From positions 162,395-226,394 of the forward strand of contig NZ_RQFA01000026.1 of the NCBI RefSeq assembly GCF_004770155.1: 64,000 nt of DNA, written 5' to 3'. Position 1 is the first letter of the stretch. Every line of letters starts with the position of its first letter. A program made the position numbers and the translations under genes. This stretch comes from Leptospira gomenensis. Lineage in GTDB: Bacteria > Spirochaetota > Leptospiria > Leptospirales > Leptospiraceae. Of the stretch, positions 7,702 through 17,909 are shown one piece after another. The notes under the pieces are model-generated. The model saw only the letters and a program-made list of their open reading frames with translations. It was not told where the DNA came from and did not search any database.

Positions 7702-9796
7702 AACCGAAAAACAAATCTTCGGAAGGATCCCGTTTGCGACCGGTCAGAAGAAACGTATCGATTCTTCCTTTGCCTTTGATTTCGACGTCCTCGCGTTTTT
7801 CCAAATGGAATTCTTCCGAGATCAACTCCGCCGTGCTCGGAGTCACTTGGATTTGTCCGCTCAAGCCGTGCGATTCCATTCTGCTGGCTACGTTTACCGC
7901 ATCGCCCCAAATGTCGTAGATGAATTTTTTCGTACCGATGACTCCGGCGACCACGGGACCGGTGTTGATTCCGATACGCATGTCCAATTTGAGATTGCCT
8001 TCTTTGATTCTGAAACGCTTCAACAGATCCATCATTTCCCAAGCCATATGAGCAATCGCTAATGTATGATCCTTTCTCGGTTGGGGAAGTCCGCCTACAA
8101 CCATGTAAGCGTCGCCGATCGTTTTAATCTTTTCTAATCCGTATTTTTCCGCCATCAGATCGAATGCCGAAAAAACCTTGTTCAGGATGCGCACCACTTT
8201 TTCGGGATGAAACTTCCCCGCGATTTCGGTGAATCCTACTATGTCCGCGAATAGGATCGTCGCCTCGCTGAAACTTTGTGCGATAACGGAGCTGTCTTTT
8301 TTAAGTTTGTCCGCGATCGTCTTCGGTAACACGTTCAGCAAAAGTTTTTCCGCTCGCTCCTGCTCTTTTTGTACTTTTGCGTAGGCCTTTGCAAGTTCCT
8401 TTCTGGCTTTTTCGTTTTCGTCGAGGGTGTTTCGAACCGTTCCCAATACCTGATTATAACGATCCGCAATTTGACCCACTTCGGTAAACGGCTCGACTGG
8501 AACGTCGTAACTCAAGTCGCCAGTTCGTTTTTGATGTTCCATTACGAGAAACAAATCTATGAGTTCGGTGGTCGCTTTGTGTTCCGAGATGTTTAAACCT
8601 TGGTATTCCTCTTCCGGATCGACTCTGAGTTTGAAATAACGATTGATGACTGAGAAAAACAAAAAAGAAGTTCCGAACGCGAACGCGCCTATGGAAGCGA
8701 CTCCGATCAGTTGGACTTGTATTTGTCCCCATCTCGTTAAGCCGGAATTCAATATCTTAAGATCTCCGAAGATTCCCACGCAGATCGTTCCAAAAACGCC
8801 CATGCCGAGATGTACGGGCACCGCACCGACCGCGTCGTCTATTTTAAGTTTTTCTAATATGTCTTCTATCGGGGAAACCAGGATTCCGGCGATGACTCCT
8901 ATCATACCGGCTTCCAGAGCGTTTACGACGTTTGCGCAGGCCGTGATCGCGACCAAACCTCCGAGCGAACCGTTCAACGGTAGAACCGCGTCCGGATATC
9001 CTTTTCTGAACCAACCCACGAATAAGGCCGAGAACATAGCGGCTCCCGATGCCAATACCGTGTTCAACAAAACGGTCGGAACGTGTTTGTCGAAAGCCAG
9101 CGTACTACCTCCGTTGAATCCGAACCAACCGACCCAAAGAATGATTCCACCTAACATCGCCAAGGGGAGATTACTTCCCGTAACTTTTCTAGGAGGTTCA
9201 CCCGGGACAAATCTTCCGGCTCGCGGGCCGACTACGATTAGAAACGCGAGCGCGACCCAACCTCCGACGCTATGTACCACCGAAGATCCCGCGAAATCGC
9301 GGAATCCGATTACTGATAACCAACCGTGGGTTTCGGATTGATACAAACCGGACCAGACCCAATGACCCGCGACGGGATATATGAATCCGGAAATAAGAAT
9401 CGTGGAAATCACGTAGGAAATAAATTTCAATCTTTCCGCGATCGCGCCGGAGACGATCGTGGCCGCGGTGCCGCAGAATACCAACTGGAACAAAAAGAAT
9501 GCGGGACTCCATATATCGTCGGGAGGAAAAACGGGAAGAAACCAGGAAGTTCCGAAAAATCCCTTCCAGGAAGATCCGAACATTAATCCGAAACCTACGA
9601 ACCAAAAAAGTACGGTTGCGATTCCGAAGTCGGCTATGTTTTTGATTGCGACATTGATCGAGTTTTTAGCCCTCGTCAGTCCCGATTCTAAAATTAGAAA
9701 TCCTCCCTGCATCAACAGAACCAATCCCGAGCAGAGTAAGATCCAAAGAACGTCCGTAAGTGTTTTTTCAGTCGAGCCCATAAACATCAAATGCAT
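7691..9796 (-). CDS. Ammonium transporter fused to class III adenylate cyclase
   Basis: 701 residues. Residues 1 to about 405 form an Amt/MEP/Rh ammonium channel with about 11 membrane helices. The twin-His pair is visible in FAGSSVVHSVGG (about residue 175) and AVPVHLGMG (about 330). A short linker and a coiled coil (about 455-490) lead to a class III cyclase (about 500-690). Both metal Asp residues are present (FADIVGF and TIGDAYM). The base-selecting pair is Lys (EKIKTIGD) and Asp (IYDIWGD), the adenylate-cyclase pattern, and the transition-state Asn/Arg are in NVASRMES. It should therefore make cAMP in response to ammonium passage or binding (inference). It lies tail to tail with a cNMP-binding protein. 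Confidence 0.93.
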   Translation of the reverse strand: MHLMFMGSTEKTLTDVLWILLCSGLVLLMQGGFLILESGLTRAKNSINVAIKNIADFGIATVLFWFVGFGLMFGSSWKGFFGTSWFLPVFPPDDIWSPAFFLFQLVFCGTAATIVSGAIAERLKFISYVISTILISGFIYPVAGHWVWSGLYQSETHGWLSVIGFRDFAGSSVVHSVGGWVALAFLIVVGPRAGRFVPGEPPRKVTGSNLPLAMLGGIILWVGWFGFNGGSTLAFDKHVPTVLLNTVLASGAAMFSALFVGWFRKGYPDAVLPLNGSLGGLVAITACANVVNALEAGMIGVIAGILVSPIEDILEKLKIDDAVGAVPVHLGMGVFGTICVGIFGDLKILNSGLTRWGQIQVQLIGVASIGAFAFGTSFLFFSVINRYFKLRVDPEEEYQGLNISEHKATTELIDLFLVMEHQKRTGDLSYDVPVEPFTEVGQIADRYNQVLGTVRNTLDENEKARKELAKAYAKVQKEQERAEKLLLNVLPKTIADKLKKDSSVIAQSFSEATILFADIVGFTEIAGKFHPEKVVRILNKVFSAFDLMAEKYGLEKIKTIGDAYMVVGGLPQPRKDHTLAIAHMAWEMMDLLKRFRIKEGNLKLDMRIGINTGPVVAGVIGTKKFIYDIWGDAVNVASRMESHGLSGQIQVTPSTAELISEEFHLEKREDVEIKGKGRIDTFLLTGRKRDPSEDLFFGFRN

Positions 9797-10113
9797 GCAT
9801 ATATCCTGTAAAATTGAATCCCAAATTTTTCTCTTTACGAATCTTCGTTCGGTATCCGCGTTTTAAGGACGTGCAAAGGAAAGTTTCCGTTACAAGAACC
9901 GCACCTTATTTAAGAAATTCTTATGTCCGTGTTAAAACGAATTCCCAGTGATAAGAAACAAGATGCGATAACGTTGTAAAACGATTTCTGAAAATCACGC
10001 GAGTTCATCGGAACTGCTATGTTTACGACGGAGAGACTATGATTAAAATTGAATACGTTTTTTATCTGTTAGGTCGTATCGAATACAATTTGCGGGTTCT
10101 TTGGATGATTTGT
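9797..10113. other. Intergenic region, nothing recognised
   Basis: 317 bases between the start of the Amt-cyclase gene and the stop of mltA, both minus strand. It must hold the Amt-cyclase promoter and the mltA 3' end, but I see no clear consensus promoter, hairpin terminator or credible small ORF. Confidence 0.5.
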
Positions 10114-11217
10114 TCACTTCTTCGGCAGGATCAAAAGTATCCTACCTTCCGAGTTGATTTTGCCGGCCGCGGATTCGGCCGTTTCGCCGGTACCTAAGAA
10201 ATAATCCAAACGACCGTGTCCTTTGATTTCCGAACCTCGGTCGTGGACGAAGACGATTCGGTTTACGGCGTATTTAAGAGGAGATCGAAAGCTGAGTAGC
10301 GCCGGTAAACCCAAAGGAATTGCCGGGTCCATCGCGACGGAACGTTCCGGGATCAACTCGATTCCTCCTCCTCCGCGCGGAGCGAAGGATTCCCTTTTGA
10401 AAAAAACGTATCTAGGATTCTGCAGAATCGCGTCTTTAACCTCTTTGGGAAATTCCGAAATACAGTTTCGAAGATCGGATGGAATCAGGCTTTTGCAGAT
10501 TCCTTTCAGAGATTCTGCGGGACTGCGATATTTTCTTCCGTTATCCGCGGAATACGTTATGCGAAACGGAGATTGGCCGGGGATTTTAACTTTGGCGGAA
10601 CCTTCCAGCTGAGCCAAATGCAGATCGACGATCCTGACATACGCTAACGCGGAGGTTTTCCCTTTCCATTCGGAATCCTTATTCAATTCAAGCCGCGTAG
10701 GATAAGGTGTAAAAACGTCGTTCTCCTTTTTTACGACTACGTTATCCGATTTTTTTTTTTGTAAGAAAAGATCGGAAGGAGTCTCCAATACGGGAAATTC
10801 GAATTCACCTTCCGGATACCTTCTTCCTTCCATAAGAACTTCATAATATCCTGTTATTTTAGATTTTTCGTTTTTTGGACGGGTTTCCAATAATAGAAAA
10901 TTCTTTTGAAACGCGGTTCTTTTTCGTTCAGGATCCTTTTCCTCGAAAATCCTCTTCAACGTGCGGAGAGAATCGGATAAATCCTTTTTACTATACGTTT
11001 CTCCGTAAATCGTAGTTTGCCAGTTTTCGGGAAGTTTTTTTATATAAAACTCGGATTGTCGAAAGGCTTTTTGCAGCGAAGTCCGGTCCGTATCGTGTTC
11101 GATGAAAGGATATTCCGAAACGTTACGAAAGCCTTCTTCGTTTAACGGTTCCGATCCTATATTAGTTTTAGAAAAAATGAATATAAGGAAAAGGATCCGA
11201 AAAAAACTACGGATCAT
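10114..11217 (-). CDS. mltA: MltA-type lytic murein transglycosylase
   Basis: 367 residues with an N-terminal signal peptide (about 1-20). The MltA domain is recognisable from [13 protein letters not shown] and the sugar-groove segment (about 130-260). The C-terminal 3D domain has [22 protein letters not shown]; the Asp in LDYFLG aligns with the catalytic Asp of E. coli MltA (IKG...FDIYQG). The enzyme cleaves glycan strands in the periplasm, giving 1,6-anhydromuropeptides. No lipobox Cys is seen, unlike E. coli MltA. Its ATG lies one base after the stop of the upstream DISM/AraC gene, so the two are co-transcribed and probably translationally coupled. Confidence 0.88.
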   Translation of the reverse strand: MIRSFFRILFLIFIFSKTNIGSEPLNEEGFRNVSEYPFIEHDTDRTSLQKAFRQSEFYIKKLPENWQTTIYGETYSKKDLSDSLRTLKRIFEEKDPERKRTAFQKNFLLLETRPKNEKSKITGYYEVLMEGRRYPEGEFEFPVLETPSDLFLQKKKSDNVVVKKENDVFTPYPTRLELNKDSEWKGKTSALAYVRIVDLHLAQLEGSAKVKIPGQSPFRITYSADNGRKYRSPAESLKGICKSLIPSDLRNCISEFPKEVKDAILQNPRYVFFKRESFAPRGGGGIELIPERSVAMDPAIPLGLPALLSFRSPLKYAVNRIVFVHDRGSEIKGHGRLDYFLGTGETAESAAGKINSEGRILLILPKK

Positions 11218-11218
11218 G

Positions 11219-12841
11219 TCAGATCGATTCCGGACGAACCATAAGTTTGTATTCGGAAGAAGTCATTCCGATCAGGCTTTTAAAGGATTTTTCCATTTCT
11301 CTCGCGGAACCGAAGCCGGCCCTTTGCGCGATCTCCGAACTTTTAAGATTGTTTCTGGTTTTTAAAAGATGTTTGGCTTCCTCTACTCTGAAGCGACTTA
11401 TATAAATATCGAACGAGGACGTATTTTCGGTTTTTTGAATGTATTCCTCTAACTCTTCCGAAGAGATTTTCAAAATGCTCGTCAGATCCTCTTTGGTTAG
11501 GTCCGGATTTTTGAAAATTCTTTCCACCTTAAAAAGGTGGTCGAGACTGAACTGAATCGAGGGAGCTTTCGGGGTTCCGACCGGTTTTTCCAGTTTTTCC
11601 TGCAATTGCTGAATATCGTATGCCCGGCTAATCGTTTTTCTTCGGACGAATTTTTCCCGATCCGAGAGGCTGATCATGACGACCACGTAGATCGCGGGAA
11701 GTGAAATCACGTAAGCGTGTAGGGAATACTCGTTATACTTGATTAGATCCAAATAATATAAAGTCGTTATCAAAACGCTTCCCGCAATCGGAATTACGCA
11801 GAACACGATTTTTTTGGCGGGCGCGAAACTTCCGATAACGGATAAAATCGAGATCAGGATCAACGCCACTACGATTACGAAACTCCAAGAAAACGACAGG
11901 ACGACAAACGGACGGTTCGCAAAGAACGCCGATAAAATTCCGTAAGCCGTCAGAGCGGTCGCGCTTCCGACCAACGAAAAACGTACGAACTTAGAAGGTG
12001 ATCCGGGAGATAAAAATTGATAAACGAAATAAGCGGAACACGCGAGCGCGAGGAAGGCGAAAAGGGGAGGGGTAATATTCTGGAATTCTGGCGCATACGG
12101 CCAAAGGTATTTATAGCCGTTTGCGAAACACGCCCATCCTTCCAACGATATAAAGATCGAAAAACCTACGATGCTTAGATAGATAGGATCCAGAGTCTGA
12201 CGATAAACGAAACCAGTCAAAAGGGTTATAAAAAGACTTAGAACGAGAACGAAAAGAATCAATAAATTTCTGAAATAATTTCCTCTTTGATATTCTAAAC
12301 CCGACTCGAGTAAAAGCGGAAAATTCACGATCGAAGAAGTTTTGATCCAAAGATAATAGAGATGTTTTCCGTCCTTCGTCTCGGAAGGTTCAAGATGAAA
12401 AGTCGGATAATAGTCGTCGATGGTTCTTTCCGAATAAGGAAAGCGGTCCCCGGAAATCTGTATCGAAGTTTTGGAAAAAAGCACAGCGGCGTCCAGAGTA
12501 ACCTGCGGAATACGTAGAAAACAACGGGAGCGCGGATAATCGGTAACGGAAAAACGGATCCAAATTTCGTTTGGAATAAACCCGAATTTAAGAAGCGAGG
12601 TTTCCGCTTGCGTATACGCGAGGTTTTCGTCGGGTCCATTCGGAATTTCGTCGTTCGAATCCGAAGCCACGGCGATATCGATTCGTTCGAATCGGCATTT
12701 TTCCTCGTTAGGCGAAGCCTCCGCCGAGATCGGAAAATACGAAAGGATTACGAGAAAAAAGAATAAAAGGTGATTTCGTATTAATGTTTTATGTTTTGAT
12801 AAACGAAGTGGCATTTTTAAAAAAATCGAGTCGAATTTCAA
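11219..12841 (-). CDS. 7TM-DISM receptor with C-terminal AraC-type DNA-binding domain
   Basis: 540 residues. A signal-like hydrophobic stretch (about 25-42) is followed by an extracytoplasmic DISMED2-like beta domain (about 50-165), seven membrane helices (about 178-390), a short linker and an AraC/XylS helix-turn-helix (about 435-535, [33 protein letters not shown]). The 7TM-DISM family senses extracellular, often carbohydrate-like, ligands; here the output is a DNA-binding domain tethered to the membrane. It lies immediately upstream of mltA in the same operon, so envelope or peptidoglycan sensing is a reasonable guess. Two other DISM receptors in this window carry different outputs. Confidence 0.88.
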   Translation of the reverse strand: MKFDSIFLKMPLRLSKHKTLIRNHLLFFFLVILSYFPISAEASPNEEKCRFERIDIAVASDSNDEIPNGPDENLAYTQAETSLLKFGFIPNEIWIRFSVTDYPRSRCFLRIPQVTLDAAVLFSKTSIQISGDRFPYSERTIDDYYPTFHLEPSETKDGKHLYYLWIKTSSIVNFPLLLESGLEYQRGNYFRNLLILFVLVLSLFITLLTGFVYRQTLDPIYLSIVGFSIFISLEGWACFANGYKYLWPYAPEFQNITPPLFAFLALACSAYFVYQFLSPGSPSKFVRFSLVGSATALTAYGILSAFFANRPFVVLSFSWSFVIVVALILISILSVIGSFAPAKKIVFCVIPIAGSVLITTLYYLDLIKYNEYSLHAYVISLPAIYVVVMISLSDREKFVRRKTISRAYDIQQLQEKLEKPVGTPKAPSIQFSLDHLFKVERIFKNPDLTKEDLTSILKISSEELEEYIQKTENTSSFDIYISRFRVEEAKHLLKTRNNLKSSEIAQRAGFGSAREMEKSFKSLIGMTSSEYKLMVRPESI

Positions 12842-13103
12842 GGGTTTAAAAACCCTAACCTAAGATTGATTATCCTATCAATTCGTATCGCTCCAGTCAA
12901 TATTTCGAAGGGCTCTAAAATTCTTTTTGTATCGGCGACTTTTTGGACGAGAAGTTTTGGAATCTTACTCCTTCCTCGGTCCGTTTTTTCGGCTAAAACG
13001 TAAAAAAGAAACGAAGGTCGGCGTTTTTCCGCCGAAACCTACCGACCCTTTTGCACGGATCGGTTCGGATCATTCGAAATGGGTGATCAAATTTTTCTTG
13101 ACC

Positions 13104-13131
13104 AAACTACCTACCGATAGGTAGGTAGTTT
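13104..13131. promoter_or_regulatory. Palindromic operator over the TetR ribosome binding site
   Basis: Perfect inverted repeat with 12-bp arms (13104-13115 and 13120-13131; core ACTACCTACC) and a 4-base spacer. It starts within a few bases of a TTGACC -35-like hexamer (13098-13103) and ends one base before the TetR ATG, so it also contains the only Shine-Dalgarno-like bases (AGGTAGG). TetR repressors usually bind such sites, so autorepression is the simplest reading. Confidence 0.75.
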
Positions 13132-13132
13132 T

Positions 13133-13726
13133 ATGAAAGTTTCCGGAGAAACCAGGGATAAGATCGCGTCTTTGGCGAGGGGGTATTTTCAAAGCGTAGG
13201 TTTTCAATCCTTCAGTTTTCAGGATATCGCCGACGATTTAGGGATTAAAAAGGCGAGCGTTCATTATCACTTCCCCTCCAAGGAGGAATTGGGGCTCGAA
13301 GTGCTGGAAATTTATTATAAGGATTTTGCCGTTTATACCGCGAATTTGAAAGATCGTCCTCCGAGGGTGCGGCTTTTCGCATTATTCAAGTTATACGAAG
13401 CATATACCGGCGAAAACGGAAAAATCTGTCCTTTCGGAGTCGTCGGAAGCGAATACTACGTTTTGTCGCAATCGATTCGGGACAAAACTCTCGTGTTGCA
13501 CAATCAACATCGCGACTTTTTGATTCAAACGTTAAGCGACGGTTCTAAGGAAGGGGTTTTTCTTCTTCCGTTGAACGCTCGGGAGACGGCGGATCTTTTT
13601 ATGTCCGCGATACAAGGTTCGATGCAGATCTCTCGCATCCGTAAGGATAAGGATTTCTTTCCGAAAACGATCAAAAGTCTTAAATCTATGATTCAAATAA
13701 AGGAGCAAAAAAATGCCGTCCACTGA
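13133..13726 (+). CDS. TetR/AcrR family transcriptional regulator
   Basis: 197 residues. The N-terminal TetR helix-turn-helix is clear (about 10-55: FSFQDIADDLGIKKASVHYHFPSKEEL), followed by a variable ligand-binding helical domain with a conserved KICPFG stretch near 100. A perfect palindrome covers its own translation start, so it probably represses itself and the thioesterase gene that overlaps its 3' end by 14 bases. The ligand is unknown; given the partner gene, an acyl-CoA or other thioester is possible. Confidence 0.92.
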   Translation: MKVSGETRDKIASLARGYFQSVGFQSFSFQDIADDLGIKKASVHYHFPSKEELGLEVLEIYYKDFAVYTANLKDRPPRVRLFALFKLYEAYTGENGKICPFGVVGSEYYVLSQSIRDKTLVLHNQHRDFLIQTLSDGSKEGVFLLPLNARETADLFMSAIQGSMQISRIRKDKDFFPKTIKSLKSMIQIKEQKNAVH

Positions 13727-14216
13727 TTCCGTTACGAAAGCACAGGAAGAGTTGAACAAGATGACCGAAAAAATGGAAAAGGAATACGGACTCAGTCTGG
13801 AAGTTCCTCCCAAATCGTTCAAGGAGATGAAGGCGCAGTTCATCGAGATAGATTCTAAACGGGTCGTAGTACGGTTTCCGTATGACGAGCGTTTTGCGAA
13901 TCCGATGGGCATCTTTCAGGGGGGGATGCTTTGCACCGCCCTCGACAATACTTTCGGTCCGCTTTCCTATCTCGCCGCGAAAAAACCCTGTGTGACGACG
14001 GATCTTTCCACGCAATTTTTCCGAACTTTTTTTCCCAAGGATGAATTCATCAACATCGAGGCGAAGGTGATTTCAAAATCGCCCGCGATGATGACGATGC
14101 AGGCCGAAGTAAGGAATCCGAAGAACAAACTCATCGCGATTTCCACATCGAGCGTTCTTATCCTTCAGGATTCCATGTTAAAGAGGATGACCGGAAGACA
14201 GGATCAGGAGGATTGA
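13713..14216 (+). CDS. PaaI-like hotdog-fold thioesterase
   Basis: 167 residues with a single hotdog domain. The helix-start motif NPMGIFQGGMLCTALDNTFGP (about 70-90) is the PaaI/4HBT pattern in which an Asp or Glu near the helix activates water for thioester cleavage. The strand TTDLSTQFFR and the C-terminal ISTSSVLIL strand complete the fold. The ATG is preceded by AAAGGAG and lies 14 bases inside the TetR gene, so both are one operon under the palindromic operator. Expected to hydrolyse acyl-CoA thioesters in the cytoplasm; substrate unknown. Confidence 0.85.
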   Translation: MPSTDSVTKAQEELNKMTEKMEKEYGLSLEVPPKSFKEMKAQFIEIDSKRVVVRFPYDERFANPMGIFQGGMLCTALDNTFGPLSYLAAKKPCVTTDLSTQFFRTFFPKDEFINIEAKVISKSPAMMTMQAEVRNPKNKLIAISTSSVLILQDSMLKRMTGRQDQED

Positions 14217-14236
14217 CGGAAATCGTATCAAACGGA

Positions 14237-15172
14237 TCAACTGCAGTCGATTTGGCCGCAGTTTTCCCGTTCCTCCTCCGTTTCCAAGGTTACATGAGAA
14301 ATTCTTAATGTTTTAAGGACTTCCCTAACCTTGTCCTTGATGTTTCTTTGTTTTTCCCAGGGAAGGCCGTTTTTCAAAACGAGATGGGCGGTAAGCGCGT
14401 TTTCGGTCGTGCTTAACGACCAGATATGAATATGATGAATATTTAATATCCCTTCGATTGACCTCAATTCCCGTTCCACCGCGTCCGCCCGAATCGCCTC
14501 CGGCGCGGAATCCATGCTCAACCTAAGACTTTCACGGAACAAAGGAACGTTTCCGTAAAGGATTACGAGTCCGACCACGATTCCGGTAACGGGGTCGATC
14601 CACTGTAATCCTGTCCACTGTATCAGCAGTCCCGATACGATTACGCCTAACGATACCAAACCGTCCGCGAGTAGATGTAGATACGCGCCTTTCATATTCA
14701 GGTCGTCGTCCTTCGATTTATGAAAGAGGAACGAAGAGGAAAAGTTGACGACCACTCCCGCGAGCGCGACGAGCGCTATCATTCCTCCCGGAACCGAACT
14801 CGGATGTTTTAGTTTTTCATAGGACTCGTAAAAGATAAAAGCGACCGTTCCGAAAATGAGGATGGAATTCAAAAGGCTGATAAGAATCGATGATTTTTTC
14901 AATCCATAGGTGAAACGAGGCGAAGGAATTCGTGTCTGTAGTTTGACCGCGATCCATGCTAACAAAAGGGAACTTACATCCATTAGGTTGTGGCCCGCGT
15001 CGGAGATCAAAGCGAGCGATCCAGACCAAAGACCGATTCCCGCTTCCAAACCGGCGTAGAGGAGGTTGAGCACAATGGCAACGAGTAGGGTTCTATTTAC
15101 GTTTCCGGATTTCGCGCCGTGATCGTGATGTGAATGGTCGTGAGAATGTGTGTGATCGTGATGATGTCCCAT
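14237..15172 (-). CDS. Cation diffusion facilitator (zinc-type exporter)
   Basis: 311 residues of the CDF family, Zn2+/H+ antiporters of the inner membrane. A His-rich N-terminus (about 10 His in the first 19 residues) precedes six membrane helices. The metal-site motifs HxxxD appear in TM2 (SDAGHNLMD) and TM5 (HLLADGLVS), the His-Asp pattern of Zn/Cd-specific members such as ZitB and CzcD. The C-terminal cytoplasmic domain (about 210-311) has LNIHHIHIWSL and ends with a short Cys-containing tail. No metal regulator adjoins it; it is convergent with the thioesterase gene. Confidence 0.92.
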   Translation of the reverse strand: MGHHHDHTHSHDHSHHDHGAKSGNVNRTLLVAIVLNLLYAGLEAGIGLWSGSLALISDAGHNLMDVSSLLLAWIAVKLQTRIPSPRFTYGLKKSSILISLLNSILIFGTVAFIFYESYEKLKHPSSVPGGMIALVALAGVVVNFSSSFLFHKSKDDDLNMKGAYLHLLADGLVSLGVIVSGLLIQWTGLQWIDPVTGIVVGLVILYGNVPLFRESLRLSMDSAPEAIRADAVERELRSIEGILNIHHIHIWSLSTTENALTAHLVLKNGLPWEKQRNIKDKVREVLKTLRISHVTLETEEERENCGQIDCS

Positions 15173-15395
15173 TTCGTTTTCCAGAAAGTCGAGCTATCGT
15201 CCAGATTAGAGTCTATGCGCGAATGTAAACAGAAAAATCGATCCGTTGTTGAGAATGGGTTCTCTGATAACGAAGATCGTATGCTCGGACGAATTTACGT
15301 AGAATTAGATTTTCTTAAAGTAGGAACGGAGTTTTCCGTAAAAACCGAAACGATCGGTCGCGGAAAGAATTTTTAGAACAGGATCGGTTCGAACT

Positions 15396-17909
15396 TTATC
15401 CGGAACTTCGGTCGTTTCGACCGACGTCGAACGAGAGCAATGTCTCTTCCAGTTTTGCGATTCGATCCGCGTTTTTTAGGTCCTTGTACGCTCGGATGAG
15501 ATTCCTGAGATTGCGCGCGTTCCTGGGTCTTCTAATACGAAGTCTTTCCCCCATATCCACGGCGCGATGTATTTCTCCGGCTTTACGCAACATTCTGGAA
15601 GCATAACCTAACATACGTTCGTCGGATGGAACCGCGTCCGTATATTCCTGCAGACAAAAGGAAGTTTTGTGGTATTCCCTGGTTCTGAAAAAAAAGAAAG
15701 CGAGTTCCTTGATCGCGGATGGATGTATCTCTTTACCGTCGCGGAGTTCGGAAAACATTCTTTCCAGAGACCTGCCGTCTTTTTTCGGAAGTTTGATTTT
15801 TTCGTCGTGGCGGATTCTTCCATTCCATTCAATTTTCATAATAGAAAGATCGTCCGTGAGAACGCCTTCGAGATCCAGTTGTCTTTCTATATCCTCCAGA
15901 TTTCCACCGCATCGTTCCACGATTCTCAGAATTCTAGTTTCGTCGTAGTTCATGTTTTTTCCGCCGTCCGTAGTTTCCACAAGGATGTCGTCCCTTCCGT
16001 CGGAACCGTTGAACAATACGTCTCCGGGTAGAAGCTGAAAGGTCTGTACGGAAAGGGTTCCTTCCACGAGCTGCGATCCCAATTTTCTATAGAACACGTC
16101 GTCTCCCAAAAAGGACGCGATCCCGTCCCGGTAAAGTATGGAATAGGGATGTTCCGCGTTCATATAATACATGAATCCGGTCTTATCGTCTATAACGCCT
16201 AACACGATCGATACGAGCATCGATCCTTCGAAACTTTCGAACACACGGTGAAGTTCGATGAAGGAGTTTTTCAACCATCGTTCCGGATAGAGATCCTTCA
16301 TAAACGAATCGAATCTGGTTCTTTCTATGATGGATTTAAAAACGGCGCCCAATACCAAAGCGCCACCCGCGCCTTGCATCGATTTCCCCATCGCATCCGC
16401 GTTGAAGAACACGGTGACCTTCCTTCCTTTTAATTCGATACTTTCCGTTTTGCAGAGGTCTCCTCCGATTTCGTTGCGGACGTTCTTAAAAAGAAATTCC
16501 TTCTTTTGTTTTATAAAGAATCGGATTCGAACGTTGTCGCTGTCCGCGTTGTTTTTGCCCAAAGGATTGATTAAAAGGGAAGTCAGAAAATAATCCCCGT
16601 CCTGTTGATTCTTGAGTTTACTCATGACGTCCAGGGTTTCGGAAAGTTCTTTCGTTCTTTCCTCTACGCGATGTTCCAGATTGGAGTTTAGCTCTTCGGT
16701 TTTGAGGTGAAGCTCGCTGAAACGTTCCGCCAAAATCGTCGCGATTCCCATCACGTAAATGAAAAACCCGTATTTGCTGAGGGCGATTCCAGTGTTGAGG
16801 ATCAAAGAATCGACGACGTCGAAGATCGCCGTCGCGGTGATTACGATCGTTCCGAGGAATAGTCTTTTTGCTGAGGGAAGTTTGTGACGGATTCCCCGGA
16901 TCAAAACGTAGAAATTTACGGGAGCGGCAAAAAAGATCGCGGCGAATTGCCAAAGTCTGAGAAGGTATTCGCAGATATACATCGGAGCGAAAAAGGTGGG
17001 GATCGCCAAAAGGACGTTAAACGCGGAATAATACCGTATCATCGGAACAGTTTTTCCGTTAAAAAGCTGACTCATGAAAGTGAAATAACAGGAAACCAGA
17101 ATATACAACGCTATCAACTCCACTCTTTGAACGATCGTTGTGTCGATTTCGTTTTCGAAAACCGACGAAGATCTCGTGTAGATGTAAAGCCCCAAAAGAA
17201 GTGCGAAAACTCCGAAAGAAAAATTGTGTTTTTCCTTCCTTCTTTTTAGGAATAGGAAAAGATGGTAGAGACCGGTGGTGACGTAAATTCCGATCAACAT
17301 CATTCCGATGCGGTCTTGTTCCTGATGAATTAGTTCTTTATAATATCCTAAATCATATCCCGAGGTCAGATAAAATCCGGTATGGTCGTAACGAGGATCT
17401 CCGCTCAATTTGATCAGGATTTTGTTACGTTCGGGTCTGAGGATTTTTTTATCGATTTCGTAAACCTGACCGCGGACCGTTCTGGAAACGAGGACTTTGT
17501 CCTTCGAAATTTTTCCCTCCTGCGCGATCCGTTTTCCGTTCACATAAATTTCGAAAACTTCTCCGATTTCTCCGAAACGAATTCCCGGTTCCTGCGAATT
17601 CTCCAAAAAACCCGAAGGAAGATCGAACTCGGTATAAAAACTGAACGTGTGAAACGAACTTTCCGGTTTGTAGAATTTGTTCGTCCAAATCGGGAAACGG
17701 AGAACCTTCTTCCATTCGTCGTCCGGTTCGAAACTCTCCTCCAGAAATTCCGATTGGAAACGATCCAAAATCCTCCATTCCCGATTTTCACAGACCGATT
17801 GAGGGTCGCATCGTTTCGACAAGTCGATCCGGGTTTCGGAGAACAACGAAGCAGGAACGGTGATCGCGAAATACAAAATATATGCAAAAATTCTAAACTG
17901 AAGTTTCAT
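15396..17909 (-). CDS. 7TM-DISM receptor with SpoIIE/PP2C phosphatase output
   Basis: 837 residues from the chosen ATG (17909), which begins a proper signal peptide (MKLQFRIFAYILYFAITVPASLFS); the frame opens further upstream at 17972 but that extension is not peptide-like. Order: signal peptide, DISM extracellular beta domain (about 30-185), seven membrane helices (about 200-400), coiled coil (RVEERTKELSETL, about 410-445), and a SpoIIE-type Ser/Thr phosphatase (about 455-680; ADAMGKSMQGAGGALVLG, GSDGRDDI, LTDDLSIM). A TPR-like C-terminal segment follows (about 710-820). Such proteins dephosphorylate anti-sigma antagonists or other partners after sensing an external ligand. Confidence 0.87.
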   Translation of the reverse strand: MKLQFRIFAYILYFAITVPASLFSETRIDLSKRCDPQSVCENREWRILDRFQSEFLEESFEPDDEWKKVLRFPIWTNKFYKPESSFHTFSFYTEFDLPSGFLENSQEPGIRFGEIGEVFEIYVNGKRIAQEGKISKDKVLVSRTVRGQVYEIDKKILRPERNKILIKLSGDPRYDHTGFYLTSGYDLGYYKELIHQEQDRIGMMLIGIYVTTGLYHLFLFLKRRKEKHNFSFGVFALLLGLYIYTRSSSVFENEIDTTIVQRVELIALYILVSCYFTFMSQLFNGKTVPMIRYYSAFNVLLAIPTFFAPMYICEYLLRLWQFAAIFFAAPVNFYVLIRGIRHKLPSAKRLFLGTIVITATAIFDVVDSLILNTGIALSKYGFFIYVMGIATILAERFSELHLKTEELNSNLEHRVEERTKELSETLDVMSKLKNQQDGDYFLTSLLINPLGKNNADSDNVRIRFFIKQKKEFLFKNVRNEIGGDLCKTESIELKGRKVTVFFNADAMGKSMQGAGGALVLGAVFKSIIERTRFDSFMKDLYPERWLKNSFIELHRVFESFEGSMLVSIVLGVIDDKTGFMYYMNAEHPYSILYRDGIASFLGDDVFYRKLGSQLVEGTLSVQTFQLLPGDVLFNGSDGRDDILVETTDGGKNMNYDETRILRIVERCGGNLEDIERQLDLEGVLTDDLSIMKIEWNGRIRHDEKIKLPKKDGRSLERMFSELRDGKEIHPSAIKELAFFFFRTREYHKTSFCLQEYTDAVPSDERMLGYASRMLRKAGEIHRAVDMGERLRIRRPRNARNLRNLIRAYKDLKNADRIAKLEETLLSFDVGRNDRSSG

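Noticed and set aside
8643..9341. 232-codon plus-strand ORF
   Set aside because: Antisense to the Amt domain, which has full conserved motifs; the antisense product has low complexity (many Pro, Thr, Asn) typical of shadow frames.
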